Source: Candidatus Protochlamydia sp.
Lineage (GTDB): Bacteria; Chlamydiota; Chlamydiia; Chlamydiales; Parachlamydiaceae
Length of the DNA: 64,000 nucleotides
Direction of reading: 5' to 3'
Assembly (NCBI GenBank): GCA_013695355.1
Contig: JACDAQ010000046.1
Coordinates: 1 to 64,000, forward strand
Of the stretch, positions 27,272 through 36,711 are shown piece by piece (within the stretch, counting starts at the first letter, position 1; every line of letters starts with the position of its first letter). The notes below the pieces were generated by a model. That model saw only the letters and a program-made list of their open reading frames with translations. It did no database searches and was not told the origin of the DNA. A program made the translations under genes and the position numbers.

Positions 27272-27349
27272 TCTGCTAATCGCTGGGTTGATTTGAAGGC
27301 TTCTCCCTATTTGCTCGAAAAGGCTGATGAATACGGGCAGTGCGATCCT
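27272..27349 (-). pseudogene. Second remnant of the DUF2786-gene tail
   Basis: CTGCTAATCGCTGGGTTGAT is followed by TTGCTC...GATGAATACGGGCAGTGCGATCC. This parallels 30222-30297 of the intact gene but is shorter and more diverged than the copy at 26971. Confidence 0.65.
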
Positions 27350-27519
27350 CAATTTCAATTTTTTTAATTAATATTAAATAAAAAATGGTTTTTATTTTTA
27401 ATCAATTTATAATAAATAATAATTTTAACAGTAATGTTTTACAAAATATAGTAAATAGTTTAATAATATTAATACAACCCCTTGCGTTAGCTTTTTAAAA
27501 ATTTTAAAAGCAGGGCATT

Positions 27520-28224
27520 ATGAACCAGATCCCAAATAATAAATCCAAAATTGATGATCTAGAATATATTAAGATGGCGGCACTAAAAAACAGAATTATT
27601 TCGACAGAGCTGCAAATCTGCAATCGTGATGAAAAAATGAAAACCGAGATAGAACAGCATATAAAAGAAGCGGCTGATCATGTCATACATTATAATCTAG
27701 GTTACCATGCTCTGATTGAAGAAGTAGAGAAAAAAACTATTGATGGTTTTTATTTAACAAACATTGGTACTCAAATTGCAATAGGAAATTTTCATTTAAC
27801 ATCAGATAAAATGAATGACTATCTATCAAATCAATCAGTCGATAATTTAAAAAACTTTTCTGCAGATGTACAACTTATATTTTATCAAATCGCAATTAAT
27901 TTTTACGAACAGGCGCTCAATGAAAAATCGATCAATAGCTTTAGGTTTTTAACTCATATTAATCCTAGAGTTCAATCATTTTGGATAGGGCTTGCCCTTG
28001 CACTTGAAAAGAATTTGAATTTTATCGAAGCGATTGAATGCTTTAAAATGGCTATTCAATTATCCGAGCCTTCAGACTTCAGCCCTTATTATGGACTCAT
28101 TCGTTGTGGCGAAGCCGTCAAAGAGTATAAAGTAATTCAACAGCTACTCGAAGCTGCTATTAATAATAAAGCCATTAAAGAACAAGCCTTAGCAGCAATG
28201 CAATATCTTAAAACAAAAAAATAG
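27520..28224 (+). CDS. SycD/LcrH-like type III secretion chaperone
   Basis: This 234-residue protein has a C-terminal half that reads as tandem TPRs of the SycD/LcrH type: ADVQLIFYQIAINFYEQAL, then INPRVQSFWIGLALALEKNLNFIEAIECFKMA, then YYGLIRCGEAVKEYKV. Class II chaperones of this kind bind effectors or translocators before secretion. The N-terminal 110 residues are longer than usual. The neighbour 13 bases downstream is a large PP2C-like protein, so this is probably its dedicated chaperone. AGCAGGG precedes the ATG. A second protein with the same TPR pattern is encoded at 53996. Confidence 0.78.
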   Translation: MNQIPNNKSKIDDLEYIKMAALKNRIISTELQICNRDEKMKTEIEQHIKEAADHVIHYNLGYHALIEEVEKKTIDGFYLTNIGTQIAIGNFHLTSDKMNDYLSNQSVDNLKNFSADVQLIFYQIAINFYEQALNEKSINSFRFLTHINPRVQSFWIGLALALEKNLNFIEAIECFKMAIQLSEPSDFSPYYGLIRCGEAVKEYKVIQQLLEAAINNKAIKEQALAAMQYLKTKK

Positions 28225-28236
28225 AAGGGAGGGTTT

Positions 28237-30111
28237 ATGAACCCTACTGACATAAATAGTTCAAATATTAGAAATTCAATAGATTTGCTAAAAAATGAAA
28301 CCAATTCCCCTATTAATATTGAAGCAATCATAAAGAATTACACTAATAATTCTATTGCTATTGTAGAAGATCAAATTAATCAGACAGCGGATAAACTTCC
28401 GGATTTTGCCCCAAAAGTCGAGAATTTGTTGGGCAGTTCCGTCAGAAATGCAAAAGCTGTCGAAAATAAGGAAAAATTTACTACGGTTGGACGGACAGCA
28501 GAGATGGCCACCGCCGGAAATAGATTTGTGAAAGCTTGGGTTCGCTTGAAGGCATTTCTAAGCGGAGAGCAGTCACCGATGAGTAAAACAGAATCAAAGG
28601 CAGCCATGCTGGATATTAGAAATCTGATTTCAGCAGGATCGCAAAGAGGGGTAGATCCTACAAGCGAACATGACCAAACACTAAATAAAGTGGCAAAGGA
28701 GATTCTTGGTTTTCCTGATCCAAATAACAAACTTGCTCAAGTTAAAATAGCCGCATCTTCCTATATTCGAACCTTCGAAGTGGCTCAGGCCGGCAGGACG
28801 GAAGGGCAAATACAGGCGCACTGGCCGTCAGCAGCTAAATCTGCAACTTATAACGCAACTGACAAAAATAACTGCGATTTCGTCTCGGTCGGACGAGAGG
28901 GAATCCTGGTCATCGATGGATCCGGCCATGGACAAGAATGGCTGGTAGCCTCCCAGCATCCGATTCTCGAAGAAATGGCTAATGCTTTTTACAGCATGGC
29001 GGATGCCTTCAATTCCACCCCGGAAGCCGAAAAGGAGGAGGCTGCAGAGAATTTTAAGGAGCTAGCTGAAGGCATCATTAACTCATTTTCTAAAAAACTT
29101 AATGAAGCCATAAAAAACACAAATACTACCGAAATTAATAGCACGTATAATAAATTAAACCCCCTTTTAAAATTATTAACTGCAAATCCTGATCATAAAA
29201 TTACCGATGATGATTTAAAACTGTTATTAAAAGAAATAAGAGACAGTCAGCCTAAGATTAATAGCAGGCTAAATAAAATACTGAATGCACCGAAAAGCAC
29301 GGAGGAAGAGAAAATGGCTGCTGCAAGCTTCATGCAAGAAATGGCAAAAGCGGAAAAAGCCGCAAACAATGATGAAGCCCGCACAATTTTGAAAAATGCC
29401 TTCAATAAACTTACTGAATTGGCTGAAGGAACTGCCAATGACATCGCTGGAATTATAACCCCTCAGAGAGCTATGACAGACGGTGGAAGTGGAATGGCAC
29501 TAGCCCAAGTTGTTCACACCCCCACAGGCCCTAAATTATTTAGAGCGCAATCCGAAGATTGCATTTTTATAGAAATCCCTGCAAATGGAGGCGAAGCTAA
29601 GTGGTTAGCAGAAAAAAGGGGTACAGCAATAGGGGGAAGTTCCCAAAAACCGCCTGTAATGACCATGTTGGATATTGAACCTGGATCTACTATATTAACC
29701 CTAACGGATGGAATTGCAGAGTTTCTAAATAGAGAGGAAATTTTGGCGGTCATTCAACAAAACCCCGGTAAATCTACAGAGGAAATATTAGCTGCATTAA
29801 AAACAAAAATTAAAGAAATGGCAACAAAAACTAATAAGGAAACGCGATACCAAGCGACAATAAACCCTGAATTAATTGAAGAAGAAAAGAAAAAAGCAAA
29901 TAACATAAAAGCACCAAAGATATATCAAAATGGTAGATATATAGAAATGCCTCTTGAAGAACAGCAAGCAGCTATTCAGAAAGCGCGCCAAGATAAAGAA
30001 GAAGAAATCCAGGAAAAATATGGTTGCAAAGTTCTTGACCTTAGCGGTGGAGATATTAGCCGAATCGATGACATAGCACTTGCAATGATGGTTGTCAGAC
30101 CTAAAGTTTAA
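28237..30111 (+). CDS. PP2C/PPM-like phosphatase, candidate type III effector
   Basis: This is a 624-residue protein. An N-terminal region of about 200 residues, polar and helical, could serve secretion and chaperone binding. PPM-fold motifs follow: DFVSVGREGILVIDGSGHG near 212-231 (metal Asp), GGSGMALAQVVH near 415, ILTLTDGIAEFL near 488 (metal Asp in TDG) and ISRIDDIALAMMVV near 605-620 (final metal Asp). A helical, charged insertion (about 255-400) splits the fold. GGGAGGG precedes the ATG and the gene directly follows a SycD-like chaperone. A secreted Ser/Thr phosphatase acting on host proteins is the likely role; the substrate is unknown. Confidence 0.75.
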   Translation: MNPTDINSSNIRNSIDLLKNETNSPINIEAIIKNYTNNSIAIVEDQINQTADKLPDFAPKVENLLGSSVRNAKAVENKEKFTTVGRTAEMATAGNRFVKAWVRLKAFLSGEQSPMSKTESKAAMLDIRNLISAGSQRGVDPTSEHDQTLNKVAKEILGFPDPNNKLAQVKIAASSYIRTFEVAQAGRTEGQIQAHWPSAAKSATYNATDKNNCDFVSVGREGILVIDGSGHGQEWLVASQHPILEEMANAFYSMADAFNSTPEAEKEEAAENFKELAEGIINSFSKKLNEAIKNTNTTEINSTYNKLNPLLKLLTANPDHKITDDDLKLLLKEIRDSQPKINSRLNKILNAPKSTEEEKMAAASFMQEMAKAEKAANNDEARTILKNAFNKLTELAEGTANDIAGIITPQRAMTDGGSGMALAQVVHTPTGPKLFRAQSEDCIFIEIPANGGEAKWLAEKRGTAIGGSSQKPPVMTMLDIEPGSTILTLTDGIAEFLNREEILAVIQQNPGKSTEEILAALKTKIKEMATKTNKETRYQATINPELIEEEKKKANNIKAPKIYQNGRYIEMPLEEQQAAIQKARQDKEEEIQEKYGCKVLDLSGGDISRIDDIALAMMVVRPKV

Positions 30112-30186
30112 AGGTTATAGGTAATAAAAAATGATTGTCTAGATGGGCAGGATCAGTGGCACGGTAGGATTGTGGAACGAGTTAAT

Positions 30187-31281
30187 TTATTTAAGCAATA
30201 AAGTCAATACTTTCGAAGTTCTGGTAATCGCTGGGTTGATATGAAGACCCCTCCCTAATTGCTCTCCAAGGGCCGATGAATGCGGGCAATGCGATCCGCC
30301 GCTTTTGGCCTTGGACAAACGGCCATAAACCATTTTGGCTGCCTCAACTAATTGCTTTTCAATTACCATTAATGCATTTGAAATAGAGCTTTCATATCCT
30401 CGCTCAAGCTCTTTTACTTTATTGCAGTATCCCCGGGCAATGCCTAGAAAAAATGAATTTTTTGCAATAACTCCCCGCAAATTTGCTTGTTTTTGCCCTT
30501 GCTTCCATAATTTATCCAGCTCCAGATCGAGGAAGGCTGCTACATATTCAGCAATTTCTACATTAATAGCGTTTCCAACAATTTCTAGGTAAGTAAACTC
30601 TTTCGATCGATTGAAAACGACGCTCACAAAAAAAGTGCCTAAGATCATCCCGATAGCGCGCATTTTATCATTTTTTCTTTTTTGCTTTATGACTCGTTGC
30701 ATAATTATATTTTCTTCAGCATTGCAGTCGATGGAATCCCCCTCAATATTATGCTTTAAAAGAAGTTGCTGCGATTTGATCATTGCAAGTTCTGCCTCAT
30801 GCCTATTGCTACTTGAGGTTAATGCCATCAGTTTCTTTACTTTTCGCAAAATTGAATTTTCTGACTGATAATGATCTTCCTCCCCTTCCTCCAAAATAGT
30901 TGTGGCTTTATAGACTTCTTCACCCCAGCCCTTTAATTTACAAAAATTTCTAAACTCATTTCCATGAACCTGAACAGAATTCCCATAAATGATGTGGACT
31001 AAATAGTGAGCGAGCTCATGACGGATCAAATCGTGCAAATTTTTTTTGGCCGCACGCATGAGGCATTCGTGAAAACCAATTTCAAAAAATTCGGGATCAA
31101 AATATCCTAGCATCTTCCTGTCATTGTAAAGAACAATATTGATAGGATAAATTCTTTCCATGCGCTGGTCAAAAAAATAACCATTCCCCACTTTTAAACC
31201 TGCTTCTCTTGATAGCACATAGGTAACAAAGTTTTTAATTTCGCTAATAAACCGGTTGATTTTTTTTGAATAAATAAACAT
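30187..31281 (-). CDS. SprT-like / DUF2786 protein
   Basis: This is a 364-residue protein. Residues 1-120 resemble a SprT-like zinc metallopeptidase, with HELAHYLVHIIYG (HExxH near residue 88) and a downstream HGNEFRNFC. DUF2786 follows (about 140-185): ILRKVKKLMALTSSSNRHEAELAMIKSQQLLLKHNI. A long helical C-terminal half precedes a tail (SSALGEQLGRGLHINPAI) that recurs as fragments at 25351, 26971 and 27272. The role is unknown; such proteins are common on mobile DNA. AAGGAG lies 5 bases before the ATG. It is convergent with the effector gene, with 75 bases between. Confidence 0.82.
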   Translation of the reverse strand: MFIYSKKINRFISEIKNFVTYVLSREAGLKVGNGYFFDQRMERIYPINIVLYNDRKMLGYFDPEFFEIGFHECLMRAAKKNLHDLIRHELAHYLVHIIYGNSVQVHGNEFRNFCKLKGWGEEVYKATTILEEGEEDHYQSENSILRKVKKLMALTSSSNRHEAELAMIKSQQLLLKHNIEGDSIDCNAEENIIMQRVIKQKRKNDKMRAIGMILGTFFVSVVFNRSKEFTYLEIVGNAINVEIAEYVAAFLDLELDKLWKQGQKQANLRGVIAKNSFFLGIARGYCNKVKELERGYESSISNALMVIEKQLVEAAKMVYGRLSKAKSGGSHCPHSSALGEQLGRGLHINPAITRTSKVLTLLLK

Positions 31282-31343
31282 CTTACTCCTTAAACAGGAA
31301 CCATTTTATCATAATTATCCTTTATAAATTAAGATATTTATTG

Positions 31344-31349
31344 TATAAT
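31344..31349 (+). promoter_or_regulatory. -10 element of uup
   Basis: A perfect TATAAT with an upstream TG (TGTATAAT) lies 84 bases before the chosen uup start. The -35 match is weak, which fits an extended -10 promoter. It argues against the GTG at 31361, which would leave almost no leader. Confidence 0.5.
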
Positions 31350-31432
31350 GTGTTCTAAACGTGCTTTCAAATTCAATTTGGCTTAAAGATTACGTTTTAC
31401 TTAACGGTCAACCCCCATTTCTTAAAGATTTT

Positions 31433-33232
31433 ATGACTTTATTACTTAGCTGCCAGGGCCTTTCCAAGTCATTCGGCTCCCGCCTTCTTTTTGAGGAAAT
31501 GTCTTTTGGCATTTTTCGGGGGGATAAAATCGGCCTGATCGGTCCTAATGGCTCAGGCAAATCCACCCTCATGAAAATATTAGCTGGTCTTGAATCAGCC
31601 GACCAGGGCTCCCTCGCGCGCAACCGCTCCCTCCGCGTCGGCTATATTCCTCAGGAAACAGTATTCCCATCACAAACTGTGCAAGAGATTGTCAGCCAGG
31701 CTTTGGAGGAGGATCACCATACGAGCCCCGAAGAAAAGCAAACCCGGGCCATTATCACCTTAAGCAAGCTAGGTTTTATAGACTTTGATTTCGACGCTTC
31801 CGCTTTGTCTGGGGGGTGGAAAAAAAGATTGGCCTTGGCAGCCGAACTGGTCAAAGAGCCCGATATTTTATTGCTCGATGAACCGACCAACCATCTTGAT
31901 TTGGAAGGGGTTATCTGGCTTGAGAAGTTTCTTCAAACAGCTTCTTTTGCCTACATCGTGATCAGCCATGACCGCTATTTTTTAGAGCATACGACTAACC
32001 GAATGATGGAACTCAATAAAAGTTACCCAAAAGGCCTTTTTAATGCGGAGGGTTCTTATTCTTTATTTTTAGAAAAAAGGGAAGATTTTTTAAGCGGACA
32101 ATTGCAGCAGGAGCGTTCTTTAGCTTCTAAGGTGAGACGCGAGGTTGAATGGTTGAAACAAAATCCGAAAGCTCGAACGACCAAGTCCGTCTCTCGCATT
32201 CAGGAAGCGGGACGCTTGATCAATGAACTGGAAGATATCAAAACGCGAAATAAAGAAACTAAAACCCAAATCGATTTTTCTTCGACCAAACGTGACACTC
32301 AAAAATTACTTGTCGCTACAAACCTTGGTAAGTCAATGGGAGGGCGCACCCTCTTTTCAGGGATCAATTTAACTCTTTCCCCTGGTCAGCGGCTAGGAAT
32401 TGTCGGCCTAAATGGAAGCGGTAAGACAACTTTGCTACGTTTATTTATGGGAGAAATTTTACCAGACACTGGCACAATAAAATATGCAGATGGGATTAAA
32501 ACAGTTTATTTCGATCAGCATCGTGCCCAGCTGCCCGATGACACCACCTTAAGAAGGTCACTTGCTCCTGAGGGCGATACTGTCTATTACCGGGGTCAAC
32601 CCATCCATGTCAATTCCTGGTGCAGGCGATTCCTTTTTAGCCAGGACAGGCTGGACCTCCCTTTCGGACAGCTTTCAGGAGGAGAAAAGGCGCGAGTGCA
32701 TCTCGCCCGCCTGATGCTTAAGCCTGCTGATATCCTTTTGCTGGATGAGCCGACTAATGATCTTGATATTCCAACTTTAGAAATTTTGGAAGAGAGCCTG
32801 GCAGATTTTCCAGGGGCCGTTGTCCTCATTTCCCATGACCGGTACCTGTTGGACCAAATATCGACTGTTATTTTAGGTTTAGGGGCTGGAAACGAATCTT
32901 CATTATTTGCTGACTACCGCCAATGGGAACAGCATCAGGCAAATTTAACTTTAGAAAATAAGAAAGAAAAAGACGAAAAAAAAGAAGCCGCCAGCCGTCC
33001 GGACTCCCGCAATAAAAAAATGAACTATACGGAAAAAAGAGAATGGGAACAAATGGAGGAAAAAATCCTCTTGCTTGAAAAAGATATTGCAGCATTGGAA
33101 AAAATTGTACACGATCCTAAAATTAATAATGAACCTGAAAAGCTGCAAACAGCTTGTGCAGAACTAGATCAAAAAAACAAAACTCTAGACGCCCTCTTTC
33201 AGAGATGGGAAGAGTTAGAATTAAGGAAGTAA
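31433..33232 (+). CDS. uup: ABC-F family ATPase (Uup-like)
   Basis: This is a 599-residue cytoplasmic protein with two ABC domains and no membrane segment. Domain 1 has GPNGSGKST, LSGGWKKR and LLLDEPTNHLD. Domain 2 has GLNGSGKTT, LSGGEKARV and LLLDEPTNDLD, with a charged linker between. A C-terminal lysine/glutamate coiled-coil is typical of Uup. ABC-F proteins act on ribosomes or in DNA repair. The ATG at 31433 is chosen because the ABC motif begins within ten residues, while the upstream GTG at 31361 lies only 12 bases from a -10 box. It ends 3 bases before prfC, with which it is probably co-transcribed. Confidence 0.92.
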   Translation: MTLLLSCQGLSKSFGSRLLFEEMSFGIFRGDKIGLIGPNGSGKSTLMKILAGLESADQGSLARNRSLRVGYIPQETVFPSQTVQEIVSQALEEDHHTSPEEKQTRAIITLSKLGFIDFDFDASALSGGWKKRLALAAELVKEPDILLLDEPTNHLDLEGVIWLEKFLQTASFAYIVISHDRYFLEHTTNRMMELNKSYPKGLFNAEGSYSLFLEKREDFLSGQLQQERSLASKVRREVEWLKQNPKARTTKSVSRIQEAGRLINELEDIKTRNKETKTQIDFSSTKRDTQKLLVATNLGKSMGGRTLFSGINLTLSPGQRLGIVGLNGSGKTTLLRLFMGEILPDTGTIKYADGIKTVYFDQHRAQLPDDTTLRRSLAPEGDTVYYRGQPIHVNSWCRRFLFSQDRLDLPFGQLSGGEKARVHLARLMLKPADILLLDEPTNDLDIPTLEILEESLADFPGAVVLISHDRYLLDQISTVILGLGAGNESSLFADYRQWEQHQANLTLENKKEKDEKKEAASRPDSRNKKMNYTEKREWEQMEEKILLLEKDIAALEKIVHDPKINNEPEKLQTACAELDQKNKTLDALFQRWEELELRK

Positions 33233-33235
33233 TGC

Positions 33236-34840
33236 ATGGCAACAGCCGAATCAGAACAATTATCCCTGGCCACTGAGCAAAGGCGCACTTTTGCCATTAT
33301 CAGCCATCCTGATGCCGGAAAAACGACATTAACGGAAAAGCTTCTTTTATACTCAGGCATGATCCATACCGCAGGGATGGTTCGGGGGCGGAAAGGACGC
33401 AAGGCGGCAGCTTCGGATTGGATGGCGATGGAACAGGAACGAGGTATCTCGATCACCGCTTCAGCTATGCAATTCACCTATAAAGATACGATTATTAATG
33501 TACTAGATACTCCTGGCCATGAAGATTTTTCAGAAGATACCTACCGTACCCTGACTGCGGCTGATTGCGCCATTATGGTCATTGATGCCTCAAAAGGAGT
33601 AGAAAGGCAAACTCGCAAACTCTTTGAAGTCTGCCGTCTCCGTAAAATTCCTGTGCTGACTTTTATTAATAAAATGGACATGCCTGGCCGCGAGCCACTT
33701 GATCTAATGCATGAAGTGGAAAATGTCCTGCAGATTCATTCTACTCCGCTTAACTGGCCGATCGGTTCAGGAAAACAATTTTGTGGAGTGGTCGATTGCT
33801 TAAACCGCGAATGTCTTTTTTTTACAAAAATAGGCGCTGGTGGCGCTCAAAAGGCAGAAATAACCCGCATCCCCCTAGACAGCGAAGAGGCCAAAAAAAG
33901 GATCGGAGATGCAGAGTATCAGCAATTGCTGGATGAGTTGGAACTTCTGGAGATGGCAGGAAACACTTTTTCCAGGGCCGATTTTCTGGCAGGCGACGTG
34001 ACCCCCGTTTTCTTTGCATCTGCTTTGACAAATTTTGGAATAGAGCCTTTCTTTGACGCCTTCATCCATCTTGCTCCTCCGCCCCATCGACGGACTGCAT
34101 TGAATGAAAAAGGCGAAGAAATCGAAATTGATCCCATTACCACTCCTTTCAGTGCCTACGTTTTCAAACTACAGGCAAATATGGACAAGCGCCATCGGGA
34201 CAGCATGGCTTTTCTTAGAATATGCTCTGGCCGTTTTGATCGCGACTTAGTCGTTAAGCACCATCGTCTGAAACGTGAAGTCCGCCTTTCTCGACCCATG
34301 GGGATGGTAGCGGGGGAAAGGTCAACGCTGGATATTGCCTATGCAGGAGATGTGATCGGGGTAATCAACCCTGGGGTTTTTGCCATTGGCGATACAATTT
34401 CAATGACGGGCGGCTTTAATTTCAAACCGCTTCCTCAATTTCAGCCTGAAATTTTTGCACGCGTCCACCCCAAAGATATCGGCAAGCGTAAATCTTTTGA
34501 TAAAGGCGTTCTGCAGCTGACAGACGAGGGGGCTATTCAACTTCTCAGACCCTTTGACTTAAGCGGAGATTTAATCTTCGCAGCCGTCGGACAGCTACAA
34601 TTCGAGGTAATGCAATACCGCCTACGTGATGAATATGGAGTTGATACAGTCATACACCCTCTTCCCTATCAGTGCAGTGCATGGCTGATTGGGGACAAAG
34701 AGACGTTTAAAAAAACAACGACAGCCCTATTAGTGCAGGACCGTTTGAACCGTCCGATCGTATTATTTGGGGAACAGTGGGAAAAGCAGTATGCCATCAA
34801 GCAAAACCCTGAGCACCAGCTTGTTGACATCCTTTCTTAA
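33236..34840 (+). CDS. prfC: Peptide chain release factor 3
   Basis: This 534-residue translational GTPase removes RF1/RF2 from the ribosome after termination. G motifs are HPDAGKTTLTEKLL (G1), RGISITASAMQF (G2), DTPGHEDFSEDTYR (G3), FINKMDMPGREP (G4) and SALTNFG (G5). The RF3-specific C-terminal domain is complete and the length is normal. AAGGAAG in the end of uup serves as ribosome-binding site. The last 44 bases overlap the convergent methyltransferase gene. Confidence 0.96.
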   Translation: MATAESEQLSLATEQRRTFAIISHPDAGKTTLTEKLLLYSGMIHTAGMVRGRKGRKAAASDWMAMEQERGISITASAMQFTYKDTIINVLDTPGHEDFSEDTYRTLTAADCAIMVIDASKGVERQTRKLFEVCRLRKIPVLTFINKMDMPGREPLDLMHEVENVLQIHSTPLNWPIGSGKQFCGVVDCLNRECLFFTKIGAGGAQKAEITRIPLDSEEAKKRIGDAEYQQLLDELELLEMAGNTFSRADFLAGDVTPVFFASALTNFGIEPFFDAFIHLAPPPHRRTALNEKGEEIEIDPITTPFSAYVFKLQANMDKRHRDSMAFLRICSGRFDRDLVVKHHRLKREVRLSRPMGMVAGERSTLDIAYAGDVIGVINPGVFAIGDTISMTGGFNFKPLPQFQPEIFARVHPKDIGKRKSFDKGVLQLTDEGAIQLLRPFDLSGDLIFAAVGQLQFEVMQYRLRDEYGVDTVIHPLPYQCSAWLIGDKETFKKTTTALLVQDRLNRPIVLFGEQWEKQYAIKQNPEHQLVDILS

Positions 34841-35369
34841 TTTGGTAGAGGTAGACTGGCGTATGGTAAAGGTCATTTGCGTGCATCAGTTTAAGTGGCA
34901 CCCATCCCGGAATGGCAAATGTATGCGATACAATAAATGTCCCAGGAGCAAGCTCTTTTTCAAATTTAACTTTTAATTTTTCCATTGCACCAGGGTACAA
35001 ATAGCACACAATCAATCCACATCCATCCAGTGATATTTTAAAAAAATCTTTCTTTATCAACTTTAGATTCGAAAATTGCTTCCAGAGATTAAGTATATAA
35101 GAAATACTGTAAGGAATGGGAGAAATTTCATATGCCTCAATCACATTATCTGGATAGTGGCGGGCAAGAGAAAGGGTTAAATGCCCCCAACCCGATCCTA
35201 ACTCAACAATTTTACCCTTCACCTCTGAAGGTAAAATTTTAAGGACAAGCTTTTTAACTTTTGTCGAGGTAGGGGTAGGTGTTATTCCATAGGCCCAAGA
35301 GTGCCAGCCTATGGAAATAAGGACATAAAAAAAGAAAGCAAAAAAAACGAGCCATTCTAACAAAACCAA
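34797..35369 (-). CDS. Membrane-anchored class I SAM-dependent methyltransferase
   Basis: This is a 190-residue protein with an N-terminal transmembrane helix (WLVFFAFFFYVLISIGWHSW) and then a Rossmann methyltransferase core: IVELGSGWGHLTLSLAR (motif I), VIEAYEISPIP (acidic motif II) and GLIVCYLYP (motif IV). The substrate is unknown, possibly a lipid or membrane component given the anchor. It uses a TTG start, with GAGGAAG in the upstream acidic gene as ribosome-binding site. It overlaps the 3' end of prfC tail to tail by 44 bases. Confidence 0.8.
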   Translation of the reverse strand: MVLLEWLVFFAFFFYVLISIGWHSWAYGITPTPTSTKVKKLVLKILPSEVKGKIVELGSGWGHLTLSLARHYPDNVIEAYEISPIPYSISYILNLWKQFSNLKLIKKDFFKISLDGCGLIVCYLYPGAMEKLKVKFEKELAPGTFIVSHTFAIPGWVPLKLMHANDLYHTPVYLYQIKKGCQQAGAQGFA

Positions 35370-35375
35370 GAAGTT

Positions 35376-35588
35376 TTACTCTTCCTCTTCTACGCTTTCA
35401 TCTTCGCTATCATCTTCATCATCTTCTTCCTCTTCTTCTTCTATTTCATCTTCGTCATCATAATCATCATCATCAGCTTCTTCTTCTTCTTCATCTCCTA
35501 GAGCCAAAATTTCATCGAATTCCCACTCATCCGAAGAGTTCAGAGCTCCTCCCTCACATGAATTGCATTCTGCTTTTTTAACAATCAT
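35376..35588 (-). CDS. Small highly acidic protein
   Basis: This is a 70-residue protein. The first 20 residues include two cysteines (AECNSCEGG), followed by DEWEFDEILALGDEEEEE and an almost pure Asp/Glu tail. AAAGGA lies before the ATG and it ends 6 bases before the methyltransferase start, so both are probably translated from one message. No family is recognised. Such tails may buffer basic partners or bind metals; this is speculation. Confidence 0.65.
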   Translation of the reverse strand: MIVKKAECNSCEGGALNSSDEWEFDEILALGDEEEEEADDDDYDDEDEIEEEEEEDDEDDSEDESVEEEE

Positions 35589-35865
35589 TTGCTTAATCCT
35601 TTAATTGATTGAAGTAATTCTGATTACCTCAAATTTTTTGATCTTGACTTTCTTAGAAGGTGTCGACAAAGTATGATAAAGAGGATTTATTGCTGTTTCT
35701 GCTTTAAATGCAAAAATAGCAAGCAAATCTTTGATCTAATTTATCCACAATCTGTTATGAAAGGTTTTTTTAAAAAAATTCCCGTAGCGTGGTATTAAAC
35801 CAGGCTTATCATTGAACCGCTTAAAAATAGTGTAAAGAAAATATTTTTTCAAGAAACAATTTAAT

Positions 35866-36681
35866 ATGTTATTTACTGACACACAAAATATACAGGCCGA
35901 CTTGTCCCACTTAACTTTAGTTGCTGTTCAGGCTGCTTTAAAGGCTGGAGAAATTATTAAAAAAGGTTTCGGCACATCCTACACCATAACAGCAAAGCCC
36001 GGAAGGCAAAATTTCGTGACTGAATTTGACAGGAAATCTGAAGAGTGCATTTTCTCGATGATTAGGCAACATTTCCCCTCCCATGGGTTCTTAGGAGAGG
36101 AAACGGGGCTCAGCGGACACCATCCCCAAACAATTCTTTGGATAGTCGACCCTTTGGATGGGACGAGTAATTTTTCAAGACATATCCCCCTGTTTTCAAT
36201 CAGTATCGCTGCTTCTTACCTTGGCGAAACTTTATGCGGCATCATTTATCAACCCTTATCCCATGAACTATTCATCGCAGAAAAAAATAAGGGAGCCTTT
36301 CTGAATGGAGAAAAATTATCTGTCAGCCACACCAGGCATCCTGAAGATGCTTTAATAGGCATTGGATTTCCTTATGAAATCTATGAACCTCCTACCTTCT
36401 CCCTTGAAAAATTGGGGGGGTTAATTAAAGAAGGGGCAACTCTAAGAAATTTGGGGTCGGCAGCCTTATCCTTGGCTTATGTGGCGGCAGGAAAACTAGA
36501 TGCTTTTTGGATGAATCATCTTTACCCCTGGGATTGGGCTGCAGGAAAATTATTAGTCCAGGAAAGTGCTGGGGCTTTTACAACCTATGCTGTAAAAAAA
36601 GATCCGCTTGAGCAACCGGCCAGTATACTGGCAAGTAACGGCATTCTCCACTCTTTGCTTCTCAATCAACTCTCACTTTGA
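35866..36681 (+). CDS. Inositol-monophosphatase family protein
   Basis: This 271-residue Mg2+-dependent phosphatase carries GEETG (metal Glu), IVDPLDGTSNFSRHIP (metal Asp and catalytic Thr) and YPWDWAAGKLLVQESAG (third Asp), the three signatures of the IMPase/SuhB/CysQ family. Candidate substrates are inositol-1-phosphate, PAP or a sugar phosphate; the sequence does not separate them. It is followed by a secreted kinase-like protein 30 bases downstream on the same strand. Confidence 0.9.
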   Translation: MLFTDTQNIQADLSHLTLVAVQAALKAGEIIKKGFGTSYTITAKPGRQNFVTEFDRKSEECIFSMIRQHFPSHGFLGEETGLSGHHPQTILWIVDPLDGTSNFSRHIPLFSISIAASYLGETLCGIIYQPLSHELFIAEKNKGAFLNGEKLSVSHTRHPEDALIGIGFPYEIYEPPTFSLEKLGGLIKEGATLRNLGSAALSLAYVAAGKLDAFWMNHLYPWDWAAGKLLVQESAGAFTTYAVKKDPLEQPASILASNGILHSLLLNQLSL

Positions 36682-36711
36682 TATCACTATTTAATTAAGC
36701 GCAGAGGTCTT

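Larger units (their letters stand above)
26786..27519. other. Gene graveyard between the ATPase and the chaperone gene
   Basis: There is no intact gene in this stretch. The first part (26810-26935) has imperfect repeats of a word like CCAATTTTAACCATAA / ACCATTTTCAGCCATAA upstream of the ATPase start, possibly operator sites. From 26971 to 27349 there are remnants of the DUF2786 gene tail (twice) and of the ATPase gene tail (once). After 27350 the sequence is very A+T-rich and carries the promoter of the chaperone-effector pair. Confidence 0.6.

Noticed and set aside
35739-35749. TTATCCACA, a perfect DnaA-box consensus between the acidic-protein gene and the IMPase-family gene
   Set aside because: Only one box is seen, without clustered copies, a dnaA/dnaN neighbour or an A+T-rich unwinding element clearly linked to it, so an origin call is not supported.
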